64,000 bases of DNA from Symsagittifera roscoffensis (GCF_963678635.1 NC_087063.1:55701504-55765503), one strand, 5' to 3'; shown: positions 1-11,213, counted from the stretch's first letter. The notes: generated by a model not told the origin, from the letters alone. Numbers and translations: made by a program.

Positions 1-238
1 GTTTGTTCAGAACCTTTCTAAGACATTAAGGCAAGAAAGACCTTTTGCACAATCACGATTTGTACCTGTCAGAGGAATGATGGTAGCAGAAATCGGAAAA
101 GAGAGAACAAAAAAAAACATCAATGTTATTTTACGCTAAATTTAGTCAGTTCGTTTCAAACAGCTGGCTTCGAAACAGCTGTCCGGGTCTTCAAAGCCAC
201 TGAGTGAAAACCTGAAAACAAGTGAAGGAATCACGATC

Positions 239-1860
239 ATGGACACGAAAGACCTCATGAAAGAATGCGCCAAACACTTCGAACAACTTCTTGACCGCCC
301 TGTCCCGGAATCAGACGAATCCAGAGAAGAGACGCACAAGCCGTTCTCCATTGTTGATGCAGAACCCCCCTGCTCCAATGAGATTGAACTAGCCATATAC
401 AAACTAAAGCGCAACAAAGCTCCCGGTAATAATGGCATTCCAGCTAAACTCTTAAAACAAGGTGGAAAAACATTGGTAGAGCAGCTTACCACTCTCGTCA
501 GGAGAACTTAGATAGCGAAAAAAAATTCCCAGAAGAATGGAAATTAGCTATAATTACAGCATTCTTCAGAAAAAACGACAAGTCAATTTAAGCTTACTAC
601 CGAAGCATATCTCTCCTATCCATATCCTTCAAGATACTAGAGGCAATGGTTAAAAAAGGATCAAAAGTGCATACTGGAGTATCGCAAGAAAGAATCAAGC
701 GGGATACAAAGCAAACAGAGGCTGACGTGATCAAATATTCGCTCTCCGACAAACCCTCGAACAAAAGGGAGAAGTACTTAAGAGTGTCAGACATGATCTT
801 CATAGACTTCAAAGCTGCCTTCGAAAGTGTGGAGAGAAACTGCATCTTGTGAAAGCACGGTGAAAGCCTACAACTGCTTCTCGCGACTGTTCCAAATCCA
901 CAGCGGAGTAAGTCAAGGTTCAATACTTCTTTTCAACCTGGCTATCGACTGATCTATGTCCAGCGCCCTGGATGGTGCAAACCTGGGTGTAGGCCCAGAC
1001 ATGCACGTTGCAGACCAACACTTTGCAGACGATATCTGCCCAATTGATCACAACAAGAATTACGCCCAAACGCTTCTGGACAAAGTGACCTCCGAAGCAG
1101 CAAAGACCGGCATCCAGACAAGCATCGCAAAAACAAAACTTTCCTTAAACGACGATAACCCAATATTCACAGTGATAGACGAAGCGATCGAAAAGCAGAC
1201 GCATTCACCTATCTTGGAAGCTTCATACAGCCTAACGGCGAAATCACATGCGAAGTGAAAAAAAAAAGAATTGAAAAAAGCGTGCGGAAACTTCAATAGC
1301 CTCAAAAACTTCTGGAGCCAACGAAAAATAGCGGAGAAAATCAGGTGCAAAGTCTAAAGTACCGGTGTTAGAAGCACGCTTCTCTACTGAAGCGACATGG
1401 TCCGTTAAAATCAATTATAAGCGGAGACTGGATGGGTTTGAGAAAAAATGCCTCAGAAAAATTTTACACCGATGATTCGGCCAGCATAAAGATCTCCTCA
1501 GAGAAAAGGCCAACTTGAAAATGAATATCTGCCAAACCATTCAATCACGACGACGTAAATGGCTTGGCCATGTCCTCCGGATGGACCCGAGCGAGATCCC
1601 GAATGCAGTTATTGAGGTTATAAAAGGTGAAACGCCCATCTGATGGATCAAAGAAGTCCTGGAGAAAGCTTGTGCAGGATGACACAATTGAATTTATCAA
1701 GCCCCCCAGAATGCACTGGAAAAATGGGAAACAGAGTGGTTCGATTTATGCAATGAAATTGCAGTGGAACGAAAGCGATGGGGAGCTCTGGTTCGCGATA
1801 TTGTCATGGCGGGCAACGGTCACCAGTGCCTCTAACGCCGTACTTGGACTTGGTTTCTAA
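239..1860 (+). pseudogene. Decayed non-LTR retrotransposon (LINE) reverse transcriptase
   Basis: Pieces of a LINE RT can be read in order on the plus strand with stops and frame changes between them. Positions 239-511 hold the pre-RT and RT start (KRNKAPGNNGIPAKLLKQGG, a variant of the usual KAPG.DGIPAELLK). A piece near 520-640 has the PEEWKLAI and YRSISLLS blocks. FIDFKAAFESVERN lies near 800-840, the active site reads FADD at 1022-1033, and the C-terminal block RKWLGHVLRMDPSEIPNAV lies near 1550-1615, followed by a KSWRKLVQD-like segment. The order and the GHVLRMDP block resemble RTE/CR1-like LINEs whose RT ends in a GRPKxTWR segment. No intact frame remains, so it is a dead copy, truncated or continuing left of the window. 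The exact clade is not determined. Confidence 0.8.
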
Positions 1861-2600
1861 TTCAAACTTTGCTATTTTGATATTGAAACGAAAAAAAATT
1901 AGGCAGACACCGGTTGAGTCAGAAAAAAATTTAAAATTGAGCATTACTTTCTAAATAGCAATTGAGAGTCCGTAAGCACAATCAAGCACAAGCAAAAATC
2001 CCAAATAGCAATTTTCAAATAGCAGAAAATACCAAAAAGTAAGCAAACTGAAACATGGATAAGCAAACAAAAAAATCAAACGCGTATCGAACCTTCTTCA
2101 TTGAGTATCTACAGCTTTGGAGCGTACTGGCCTAGAAATTGAGCTATATCCGTATGCTGCCATTTAAAAAACCAGCCACTAATATATTGCCTAGTTTTAA
2201 CAATTACCAGCTACGCCCACATTAAATTTGGCACTTTTGAGAAAATGGCATTAAGCTATGCATTTTAATTTATCAATAAGAATTTTCGTAGTATTACAAA
2301 GGCGTTTGCTTGCCTAAGGAGCCAAAACAGTTTAACTCAAATAAATCCTTTAAAAATATGAAACTGAAACTTAACAAATTGCAGTCAAGATAACAAAAAA
2401 TTGAAACAATTGAGTATTTCTAAGGCAAACATGCTCAAAATGTCTATTGGTTGGAGAAACAAAAGATTTAACGACAAAGCAGAAGAAAAGCTTTCAAAAT
2501 GATTCAGTTAACTTTTTAACAAATGGTTTATATGAACCTATTCTGATTTGATAAATGAAAAAAAAAAACACTCGTTGACATCACTGTTGCGTCACAAACT
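1861..2600. other. Gene-free AT-rich stretch
   Basis: AT-rich sequence between the LINE relic and the first LTR. It contains an A-run near 1890 that may be the LINE tail. I see no coding frame, RNA gene or clear repeat. Confidence 0.5.
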
Positions 2601-2990
2601 TGAGTTATGACCTATTGGTTATACTCATTGAGCAGTTTCAGATAAAGTATACCGTCTGCACGTCACGCTATCTTATTTTCAGCCGGATAGATTCGTGCAA
2701 CTTCTTAGTCTCATACCAATCTTAATCTTACTCTTATATCTCCTAGTCTCAATAGATCTAGTGTATATTGATTTATGCGAGTTAGTTCTTGGAGTTTATC
2801 CAGAAGGAGAACCACTGTATTCAAAGTTTTATTCAAATTGTTCTGGTGCTGAAACTACAAGTAGTTTCAGCACTTACAAATAAGTGTCAATCTTAGAGAT
2901 GGAATATGATTGGTTACTTAGTAAAATTTTATAGTCATCATTTATCAATAATATAATTGAATTATACATACTAGGTTAGAACTGGTTCCA
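2601..2990 (-). repeat. LTR of gutted element (left copy)
   Basis: Begins TGAGTTATGACC and ends GGTTCCA on the plus strand. It is near-identical to 5926-6315 with scattered substitutions. A 62-codon plus-strand frame inside it is only LTR sequence. Confidence 0.8.
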
Positions 2991-4289
2991 CCGATCCGGG
3001 GTTTAGAGAGTTTTTAGTTTTTAACTGTTTAATAAAGTGAAAGACGGGTGATGTAGTTTCTTTTTGAAGTTGCTAGCATTGGGTTCTCGGAGGGAGAAGC
3101 GTGGTTGTTTGTGTTAGACGGAGGAAGATCGTTTTGTTCGTGTTTCAAGATGGGTTTCGTTGATCGTGGTGGTCTTGGGTGATTGTGACAAGACTCCTGA
3201 TCGATGCAATGGTGTATCGATTTCGTTAAGTTTAGTGCGAGACTACGTGCAGGGTGAAGTTTGACTTTTCCGTGTGAAGTGCCAAGTGACTAGGATCGGT
3301 ACGTTTAGTCAATAACGAGATGGCTATTGGTCTGGTTCAATGGTTTTCCTTTGCTGCGATGTTGAGTCCATAATTTAAACCTTTTGAGGGTAGTGTCTTC
3401 AGGCAGCAAATCGAATAGATTTGCCATTGTAGAGTTGGAATGTAGTTGGGTTGCCATCTCCTTTGCTGCTCGTTCCTTGGGCTCTAAGAAATCTTTACAT
3501 ACTGCATTTATGATTTACATATATAATTACTAATTATTATTTTTATTAGTTCGGTTTTTTAATCACGATTTTAGTTAGTCGTTTTCACAAAAGCGTTTTA
3601 TTTTAGTTTGGTTATTTTTTAAGAGTCGTTCACACTAGAGCAACTCTCAGCAAAAATAGAGTATGGGTCACAAAGCGTGGTTGTAGCGCGGTGGGTTAGG
3701 CCGGCTAAAGAACATGCTCAGGAATTCCCTCGGGTTGGTGAGGCCAGGAGTGGGTTATTTTTATGGTCTCTTTGTGCAGAGTCTCTTTATTTGTTCAACC
3801 TTTCATTTCATTTTCATTACTTGTTTCACTCTTTTTCGTTTTGGCTGTGTGCTTTTATCAAAAAAAAATCTTTTGGTTTGGGTTTGTCTTTCGGTTTTTT
3901 GTGTTTTATTTGCTTGTGGTAAAACTTGAAAGTAGTTTTCAAAAGAATAATATATCCAGTTTTAATCTGGTTTGGGTAACGTGGGATTTTCTTTCTTAGT
4001 CATGCTATTGGTTTGTGGTTTTGTGACGTTATTAAGCTGCGTTGGTTATTTCAGTTTACTATATATTTCCAACCGGGTTAAAGGAAAGTTTGAAACGTGT
4101 GAAAACAAGTTAGAGTTGTTATCAGTGAAAGTTGAAACTTAAAAATTTGAAAAACTTTTCGTGGGGGAACTGTGCGATTGTGAAAAGAGTGTGTGATTTA
4201 TGGGCGAGTGAAATATTCAAATTTATAAAACAAGCGTCTTGTAAAAAGTAAGTATTCTTTAATTCATTTGAAAATTTTTAAGAATTTAC

Positions 4290-4440
4290 TACATTGAAAT
4301 ACTAATTTTACTGCTTTGGTGGATTAAATTTATGAAATTACTGCTGTGTGGAGGGAAACGTACTGCTTTAGAGGATTAAACTTATGAATTTACTGCTATT
4401 TAAAGGTAAATTTTACTGCTTTTAATTAAATACTGCAATT
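4290..4440. repeat. Degenerate short tandem repeat, TTACTGCT units
   Basis: The words TTTACTGCTTT, GGATTAAA and TTATGAA recur about every 30-45 bases (near 4309, 4339, 4361, 4398, 4425). This looks like a decayed minisatellite inside the gutted LTR element. Confidence 0.5.
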
Positions 4441-4608
4441 GCAAAAATGAATTTAAAAGTTTATAGAAAAGAGTTAACAATTTTTTATTTATTTTTATTT
4501 GTTTTAAATGATTGAGTGGTGAAATCTAAAAAAATAAAAGTGAAACATTTATAAGGAATGGTTAGTTGTGTTTGAAACTTATTAGTTAAAAATACTTAAT
4601 TTTACTTA

Positions 4609-4983
4609 CTAAGGGTCATCGTCGGCAAAAAAAAAACCATTTGGGAAAACAATGTGAATTGTGTCCGATGACGTTAGAAGTTTAGCAAGCAGGCGGATGA
4701 CGTATTTAGTTTGTAGGAGATGCCATAGAAGCTCGAGTGCTCTGATGATCTTGTGCTCTTCACTACTTAAAGAGAATTTATGTGGTGTGTTTTGAATTAG
4801 GTTATAAAGCTTATGGTTATATTTAGTGTTGTGAAAATATTCTAGGATTGAGATTTCGACAGGCTGTATATATTCGTAGGGGACAATTAGTGGGCGAGAT
4901 TCATCAACGTTGAAAGTTCTGGTTAGTGGGCAGAATATATACATTTGTCTTATGGGGTCGCAATTTCGGATGATGCCTTGCAT
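4609..4983 (-). CDS. Unrecognised ORF fragment inside gutted LTR element
   Basis: A 124-codon frame with no family I can name. The frame stays open upstream for at least 30 more codons without an ATG, and that part holds two cysteine pairs (NCTYC and a KCT segment), so the fragment is probably the C-terminal end of a longer element protein. The product is rich in aromatic and hydrophobic residues without a clear membrane segment and ends FFFADDDP. An envelope or gag remnant is possible. It lies on the same strand as the inferred element orientation. Chance ORF is a real alternative. Confidence 0.35.
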   Translation of the reverse strand: MQGIIRNCDPIRQMYIFCPLTRTFNVDESRPLIVPYEYIQPVEISILEYFHNTKYNHKLYNLIQNTPHKFSLSSEEHKIIRALELLWHLLQTKYVIRLLAKLLTSSDTIHIVFPNGFFFADDDP

Positions 4984-5695
4984 ATTAGTGACTTTTATAC
5001 AGTATGTGCAATTTAGGAAGAATGGTGAAGTACATTTGGAGTTAATAAATGTGAATCGATGTTGTGGGTTTTGTGATGGTGTATTAGATGTATAGTGGTG
5101 TATGGTAAATTTATAATAAGTGTTTGTGTGAGTTTATTTTGTGCCTAACATTATTTGATGTGAGTATTGTAATTCACGTTCTTTTGGTGTTGGGAAATTG
5201 AAAGTTAATGATAAATTATTAAATATATTAAAATAACAATCGTAGTCTTTGGTGTCGCGAAGTGCTGTGGATATAAAATTATCATAAGTTTTATTCATTC
5301 AGTTAATGACAAATAGTTTTGAGTTTAAGAAAATTGAAAAGTTAAAGTTTTGATGATATTAGTTTCTTGAATTTTTGCTGTTATGTTTTAGGTGATGAAG
5401 CTGGGATGAGGAAAATCAGATAGTTAATTTATAAATCTAACAAAGATTTATAATATGAGCTAATTTTTGTGTTGTATTTCATAAATTATTTATTGAAATT
5501 TTTGATTTACTGCAGATGTTGGGGGAGACTTGTGCCCTTTTTATCCGTCGTTATTGTATAGATAGAAAATTTAGTACCAGTAAGGTTGTTGAAGAATTTT
5601 TTCTTCATATTATTTTCATGTCAGTAAATAAAAATTTAAATTTACTGCATAAAGTACTCTAAATACAAAAGTTTGTTCCGGTTTCCGTCGTACTA

Positions 5696-5848
5696 TCATG
5701 TAGCAGATTGTCCGATTCCTGATCGTTTTTCACGCCACGATCTTGGTCTTCTTTCAAAACCTGGTATTTCTTGTATTGTTTGGAAATTTGGTGTACATTT
5801 ATTGAGACGTAGAGACATTTCTCTTAAATTATCTATTGCGTCTAGCAT
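5696..5848 (-). CDS. Short ORF next to primer binding site of gutted LTR element
   Basis: A 50-codon minus-strand frame starting MLDAIDNLREM and ending SGIGQSAT, beginning about 60 bases after the primer-binding-site-like sequence. The position fits a gag N-terminus remnant. The peptide is polar and helix-prone at its start and I do not recognise it. Confidence 0.3.
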   Translation of the reverse strand: MLDAIDNLREMSLRLNKCTPNFQTIQEIPGFERRPRSWREKRSGIGQSAT

Positions 5849-5905
5849 TTTTGCAATTGTCTAATTCTTAGTTCTATTGTCTAATTTTAAGTTAGTTAAG
5901 GTCTT

Positions 5906-5923
5906 GTTCGATTGGTCACACCA
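5906..5923 (-). promoter_or_regulatory. Primer binding site of gutted LTR element
   Basis: On the minus strand TGGTGTGACCAATCG begins 2 nt after the CA end of the LTR. TGG is the complement of the tRNA CCA tail. Which tRNA primes is not determined. Confidence 0.5.
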
Positions 5924-5925
5924 GA

Positions 5926-6315
5926 TGAGTTATGACCTATTGGTTATACTCATTGAGTAATTTCAGATAGGGTATACCGTCTGCTCGTCACGCAATCTTA
6001 TTTTCGGCCGGGTAGGTTCGTGCAACTTCTTAGTCTAATACCGATCTTAATCTTACTCTTATATCTCCTAGTCTCAATAGATCTAGTATATACTGATTTA
6101 TGCGAGTTAGTTCTTGGAGTTTATCCAGAAGGAGAACAACTGTATTCAAAGTTTTAATCAAATTGTTCTGGTGCTAAAACTACAAGTAGTTTCAGCACTT
6201 ACAAATAAGTGTCAATGTTAGAGATGGAAAATGATTGGTTAATTAGTAATATTTTATAGTGATAATTTATCAATAATGTAATTTGTTTATAAATACTAGT
6301 TAAGAACTGGTTCCA
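5926..6315 (-). repeat. LTR of gutted element (right copy)
   Basis: Direct repeat of 2601-2990, also 390 bp, with a handful of substitutions. Immediately followed by AACT, the target site duplication. Confidence 0.8.
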
Positions 6316-6404
6316 AACTACTCAATCAATTTTGAGAATACTAAAGAAACCACCAATAATAACCTTTAATTACTTCAAAAAAGATAATTACACTAAATTT
6401 GCGT

Positions 6405-6734
6405 TCAAATTTCAATCGAATCTGAGTTAAAGTCCCAAATATTTGACAAAGCCGGTTCCACTATATTTTCACTTTTAGGGCTCTTTAGGTCTATCAAATT
6501 CTGTTTATTTGCCAATTTCAGCTTTCTCAGCTTCGCGTACTGTTTTCGTAGACTTTGAATTTTGTTCTGAAGTGTGGCTATGTAGACTATTTCTTCGATT
6601 GATTTTTCGTAGTAATATTTTGCACTTTTGATGCTGGATGGAGTTGTGAATGATATGGATACACTTTGAGCGTTGCTACCGGGAATGATTGAGTTGCCGT
6701 TATTGCCACTTTGAGATTTGTCCCATTCACACAT
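6405..6734 (-). CDS. Small predicted protein, 109 aa, coiled coil, function unknown
   Basis: The minus-strand frame is open further upstream (to 6866), but a strong 3' splice site (CTTTCAG, ending at 6745) lies 10 nt before the ATG at 6734, and the same arrangement precedes the recognisable genes in this window. I therefore start at MCEWDKSQSG. The middle third (about residues 45-80) is a lysine/leucine-rich helix with heptad-like spacing (IEEIVYIATLQNKIQSLRKQ), and the C-terminus is acidic (WDFNSDSIEI). Upstream in-frame sequence would give a hydrophobic N-terminal stretch, which I regard as outron or intron translation. I do not recognise the family. Confidence rests on the splice signal and on amino acid composition more ordered than random ORFs here. 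Confidence 0.45.
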   Translation of the reverse strand: MCEWDKSQSGNNGNSIIPGSNAQSVSISFTTPSSIKSAKYYYEKSIEEIVYIATLQNKIQSLRKQYAKLRKLKLANKQNLIDLKSPKSENIVEPALSNIWDFNSDSIEI

Positions 6735-6800
6735 CAGCTCGACACTGAAAGCACAAGAAGTGAGGAAAATGATAAGACAATACATCAAAATATGACAGAC

Positions 6801-6817
6801 GCGAAGCGACGCTTCGC
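6801..6817. repeat. Small hairpin GCGAAGC-GAC-GCTTCGC
   Basis: A perfect 7-bp stem with a 3-nt loop, followed by AAAACTTGTGATAC. Very similar elements occur at 7197-7216 and 28789-28803, the latter followed by ACCACTTGCGATAC, so this is a dispersed family and not a chance palindrome. Confidence 0.5.
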
Positions 6818-7196
6818 AAAACTTGTGATACATCACAAACATAGAATTGTAAGCTAGTTGAGACAAATTCGACGGAAATCTTCAATCAACGCAAAATGAT
6901 TGAAGTCATTAAAGCATAAGCCGAATCCATTCAAGTGAGAAATAAACGAAAACATCGATCACCCGTACACTCCCCCCATCAACTTAGGGGCTGGAGGGAT
7001 GAAATCAGGACACATCATAATACTATTGCAATAATATTGATTGTTAGAACCGAACTTTTTTCAAATGAATATTGCAATATTTTTAAAACTGCTATAGAAT
7101 ACTGCAATATATTGCAATATTTTCGATAGTTCAAGACCTAATTATGAAAAATAGATAAGTTATAAATTCTTGTGGTTCACAATTTCTTTATACAGA

Positions 7197-7216
7197 GGCA
7201 AAGCGGCGGCTTCGCC
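7197..7216. repeat. Hairpin of the GCGAAGC family
   Basis: GGCAAAGC and GCTTCGCC flank a short loop (one mismatch in the stem), preceded by ACAGA as in the copy at 28789. Confidence 0.4.
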
Positions 7217-7583
7217 AACACGAGCGAGAAAGCGCCAAAAATTCATGAGCTTTAAAATGCACAAAAACTCTGTATGTAATAACTTGGAATGTAACAAACT
7301 AAAGGCAACCACACTAACGTTGCATTTAAAAAATTATAATGTATAAAACCAATTTGCGAATAAATTATGCATTTCAAAAATCTCGCAAAGTAAATCAAGT
7401 TGGAAATTTTCTGAAAAGCGATTTAAATTATTATACTGTTGTATGAAACAAATAGCTTTTTCGGTCCAATTGATGAATTGAAAAAGCATCAAATGTGTTA
7501 GCCTATTACTAATCAAAACTCAAGGTACTTGGCAATATACTGCTAAAAGAGCCAATTGTTACAAAATTTCCACCAAAAATGTA

Positions 7584-7657
7584 TACTATGCAACTTTTTT
7601 TCGTATCTAAGTTGCAAATAAAATTGCAACTTAGATACGAAAAAAAGTTGCATAGTA
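7584..7657. repeat. Perfect 34-bp inverted repeat with 6-nt loop
   Basis: Arms 7584-7617 and 7624-7657 are exactly complementary, including a 7-base T/A run, around the loop ATAAAA. The arm starts TACTATGCAAC. No neighbouring ORF would use it as a terminator. It could be a small foldback element or a cruciform-prone site. Confidence 0.85.
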
Positions 7658-7919
7658 CTGTCACACTACGCTACGCTCGTGTAAACAGTATTCATAGCCC
7701 AAAAATTACGGTTATAATGAAGAAAACGTTGCATTTCCAAATTTGCCGGAAGGATACTTTTTCAGTAGTCATTGTAAGAATATCCAGCCTTGCTCATCAC
7801 TGATTTGAATTATTGTTTGCAAACTGCAAGAAGCATCAATCACTCTTGTAAAGTGGGCCTTTACGTCATTAAAACCATTGCAAACTTTTGCAATATGTTG
7901 CAGGAATAAAAGCAATATA

Positions 7920-8647
7920 CAGTGCTGATTTAAATTGACCGGACAAAACGCGTTAAACTTGAAATTTAAAACGCATTTTTCTCAGATTGGGTTGAGTTTA
8001 GGTGAAAACTTATGGAGACAAAACTTGCTTAAAATTTCAGCAGAATTAATACGGTGTTATTTGTTTTGCGAAATTCGGGCCCGAAATTTTCCCACAAAAA
8101 TGGGTCAATTCGGCTTTTCTTAGTTAATCAAAAATTACGCCGAAAATACCCAGTCGATCACAGACACAGTTATATCAAAAAGAGCCCCCTACGTAGCCCA
8201 ACAAACTTTATGAAGGCTATAATCTCCAAAAAAATGTATAAATTAATTTATTTTTGTTTGATAGACAAAAAAGGTCATTTTTACTATATAAAATACCAAC
8301 TTATTATTTAAAAACAATTTTTAAACAATTCTTTTTTTTGGAGAAAATACCCTGCATAAAGTTTGTTGGGCTACGTAAGGGGCTCACTTTGATATAATTA
8401 TGTCTGTGATCGACTGGTTGTTTTCGGTGTAATTTTTTATTAACCAAGAAAAGCCAAAATGACCCATTTTTGGGGTAAAATTTTGGGCCCGAATTTCGCA
8501 AAACAAATAATACCGTATTAATTCTGCTGAAATTTTAAGCAAGTTTTGTGTCCATAAGTTTTCACCTAAACTCAACCCAATTTGAGAAAAATGCGTTTTA
8601 AATTTCAAGTTTAACGCGTTTTGTCCGGTTAATTTAAATCAGCACTG
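7920..8647. mobile_element. Tc1/mariner-type foldback MITE (728 bp, TA target duplication)
   Basis: The ends are CAGTGCTG and CAGCACTG, directly flanked by TA at 7918-7919 and 8648-8649, as in Tc1/mariner insertions. The terminal inverted repeats are very long (about 300 bp each) and leave only about 100 bp in the middle. Mirror-image ORFs read from the two arms (7935-8123 plus, 8384-8608 minus) are just the same repeat read twice. No transposase is present, so it depends on one elsewhere. Confidence 0.8.
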
Positions 8648-8649
8648 TA

Positions 8650-9409
8650 TGGCTAGAAACATTTAGTCAAAATAGAATATTGCAGTATATTGCAATAGCA
8701 ATAGTTACTTGATATGCCCTGGATAAAATACCAATTTTTCATACGATAACTTTGCAGATATCACCTACATAACATCTTTCATTATGGAAACATACCTAAA
8801 ACGTCTGTTTTGTAGCACATCAAAATCGATTTGGGTCTAAAAATTCAAAAACCATTACACTTTGCGCGTTTGCATGAAATGCATATTTTATACAAATCAA
8901 ATACGAATTAAAACAAATTGGTAATAGTTTTTCAAAAACGCCGAAAAACCACAACTACACAAATTCCAAACACTTGTCTCGAATGATGTTCAATTTGAGA
9001 AAAACACGTCCAGCAACACAATCGCCGGCAGACATAAAGCACAAAAAGTTTCTATCGAGCGGCAACTAAGTAAGAAAAATGGGTGAACGACCGTTGAGTC
9101 GAAAACAAAAATGTTAACGTAGACATTTGGAGCTAGTTCTCATTTTCAAAAAATTCGCACCCTCCCTCCCAAAACAGTTAAATATGAAACGCTGGTTTTG
9201 CCTTTCAAATCACGCAACATTAGAAATTTAAGCTAATGTAACATAAGCCGAAACCATTTAGGCTGAATAAAGTTTTGAAGCGAAGAAAAACAAAAAGGTA
9301 AATTATACAAATAAAGGGGTTCGTAGATTTATAATTTACAAGGAAAAATTCAAAGACTCTTTCATTTCTGATGAAATTGCCTACACCAGACTAAACGTAT
9401 GTGATGTGG
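8650..9409. other. Gene-free stretch with dispersed-repeat words
   Basis: No coding frame. Words such as AAGCCGA and GGCTGAATAAAGTTTTGA (9246-9280) recur at 26770-26800 and link this stretch to the repeat family that carries the tRNA-type SINEs. Confidence 0.4.
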
Positions 9410-9569
9410 CAGCTAAGCCAACAAAACATAGAGAGAAAGACAGACGATAGGTCGACAAAAGGCCGAAAGTTTTATGAAATGAGAAATTTTCAGTAGGAAA
9501 AAAGTACAGGTCCTGCCAGGATTAACTTAACTGGGAACCTCTGCCGTCCCAGGCTTGGTCGTTACTTCT
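9410..9569 (-). repeat. tRNA-derived SINE, interrupted by the gypsy element
   Basis: The SINE runs on the minus strand. Its tRNA-like head is at 9507-9569 and continues after the gypsy insertion at about 16490-16512 (AGGCTACGTGTGAG). The body (AAGCC.ACAAAA, AGGCCGAAAG) extends left. It matches copies near 27190-27270 and 29235-29325 in order: CCTGG..AGGATT, GCCGTCCCAGGC, CGTTACTTCTAGGCTA. The insertion lies inside the head, so the empty site can be read across the 5-bp duplication. Confidence 0.6.
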
Positions 9570-9907
9570 TGAGATTTCCCTCAGTTGGAGTAGGGAAAAC
9601 GGGATTGTAAAAATTAAATATTGAATTAGCTATGATATATAAACAGATAGAATAGAATAATGTATATATGAATAACGATTCCAGATTGAATGTATTGTTT
9701 GAATGTCAATAAAGTTTTACGACTAGAATTCACACTTAAGGCTTTCGCAAGTGACCGCTTCAGGTTCTCAAGTGACAAATGATTTGGCTGGTGAGATTTG
9801 TCCTTGAATCAATTTACTGCACTATAAGTAGATAATTAAGACATAGTTAAGTAAGACATACATAAGTAAATAGAATAGAATGAGGTACCGAAGGTCGCCT
9901 CATGACA
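9570..9907 (-). repeat. 3' LTR of gypsy element
   Basis: Starts TGAGATTTCCC and ends CCTCATGACA on the plus strand, 338 bp. Contains a TATATAAA word and an AATAAA word. Differs from the other LTR at one base. Confidence 0.95.
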
Positions 9908-9917
9908 CTTCTCCCTG
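9908..9917 (-). promoter_or_regulatory. Polypurine tract of gypsy element
   Basis: On the minus strand ACAGGGAGAAG directly abuts the TGTCATG start of the 3' LTR, the position and composition of a plus-strand primer. Confidence 0.7.
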
Positions 9918-10341
9918 TAGAAAAAATTTATCTTAGTATAAACTTCAGAATGTATCAAGCAGAATAGCGAGGAAGACATTAAGCACATGTTAATAGGTTA
10001 GTTATAACCCAATCAAAAGACAAATATAGCTGAGTTTACGGAGTTTTAAAGTTCAAGAAATTTTATCATGCTCTTCGATTCTGGTTTTCTTAAACGGAGT
10101 AGTTTGCTCTTTAGTTCTGGGAAAAGGCACTTGCAATCCTTTTCGAACAATCGGGGTGAATGGCGTAGTAACCGTCTGCACTGTGATTGGTCGTTGTGAC
10201 GAAGACTCCGCAGGGTCGGATTCGGTTACACTCTTAACTGAATAGCGAAGAGGATTGCCATAAAACCTCGTCGGTTTCGTAGACCGATTAGAAGATCTGT
10301 TGGACTCACTCGTAGATTGGGAGGTGGGATCGTCAACCTCC

Positions 10342-11213
10342 TTATGTAGCGGCCCGGTCCTTAGCTGCAGTCTGAGGAACGGTGCCAGAAATATGTGGCT
10401 GAAGTAAGATGGGCTGATCCTGAGGCGTTGCTTGCGCCCCTGTGGAAGATGTCGAGGCGGGGTTTGTCAGAGGATTGATAACCGGAGCTTTCGACGTAAC
10501 GATCATGGGAGCCAATCCTTGAGGCGTTGTAACAGGTGCCTCCACCAACTCGAGCAGAGGTCCGGTGATCAAGGAGTCCTCGCTTGATGACTCTGCTGTT
10601 AAATCAATCACCTTGCCCTTCGAAAGTTCATTTGTGTGCCTTGTAGCTAGAGAAGTAGATGGCTGAGATTGAAGCCAGGGAGCAATTCGTCGCTGTAACC
10701 GTTCTCCCACTGTGCCAGGCGTAGCTGAAAACGTAGGGTGATTAAAATTATGTCTTAAGCTTAAGTGAAATTTCCGATAGACTTTCCCTTTGCCGGTAAT
10801 GTAAGTATGGTCCGTAACAAGAGTAATCTTGATTTTTGCTAGTTTGAACAGAGGCTTTCCCGATTTTCGATCAAGAACTTTCCGAAAGATTTTGACTCTT
10901 AGAGGATCTTGTAACACTAATTTTTCTAATTTACGTGTTTTTGAGAGTCTTTTGGGCTCTCATTCATTCGCTGGGAAGGCGAGAGTGCTGGTGCTGAAGT
11001 ATCGCGGGCATTATCGTAAAAACGTAGGGTTCCCTTTGTGATCCCCGATTTCAGCGAGTTTGCGAGGTCACTGTTACGAGCCGCCAATTCGCGGAGAAGT
11101 TCTTGTCCTTGTTGTGGAGGCTTATTCCGTTTCCACTGCTTCCAGGTGTTAGCCGCCTTCGCAAGGTTCTCCAAGGCCTTGTAAGGTTGACTATCCGCTA
11201 TACGCTCGCCCAC
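10342..11213 (-). pseudogene. C-terminal tail of gypsy Pol, two open segments
   Basis: Two minus-strand frames (10926-11213 and 10342-10917) follow the integrase core with short breaks. The second contains a basic segment and then a long Pro/Thr/Ser-rich tail (TNPASTSSTGAQATPQDQP). I infer they are the integrase C-terminal extension; no chromodomain is obvious. Confidence 0.5.

Larger units (their letters stand above)
2601..6315 (-). mobile_element. Gutted LTR retroelement (LTRs 390 bp, TSD AACT)
   Basis: Two direct 390-bp copies with TG...CA ends bound 2.9 kb of internal sequence. AACT at 2597-2600 is repeated at 6316-6319, as expected for a 4-bp target duplication. Read on the minus strand, a primer-binding-site-like TGGTGTGACCAATCG starts 2 nt inside the LTR at 5926, which sets the orientation. 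There is no RT, integrase or protease. Only a 50-codon frame (5696-5848) and a 124-codon frame (4609-4983) are visible, both on the minus strand. It is either a non-autonomous element or the remnant of an autonomous one. The lack of a convincing polypurine tract beside the other LTR is a weak point. Confidence 0.7.

Noticed and set aside
2695-2883. 62-codon plus-strand ORF with hydrophobic start
   Set aside because: Lies wholly within the LTR of the gutted element; broken in the other LTR copy.
3676-3790. tRNA-like or SINE-like stretch (GGTTGTAGCGCGGTGGGTTAGG)
   Set aside because: Resembles an A box, but no convincing B box (GGTTCRANNCC) follows at the right distance.
7935-8608. Pair of similar small ORFs on opposite strands
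   Set aside because: They are the two arms of the foldback MITE, not genes.
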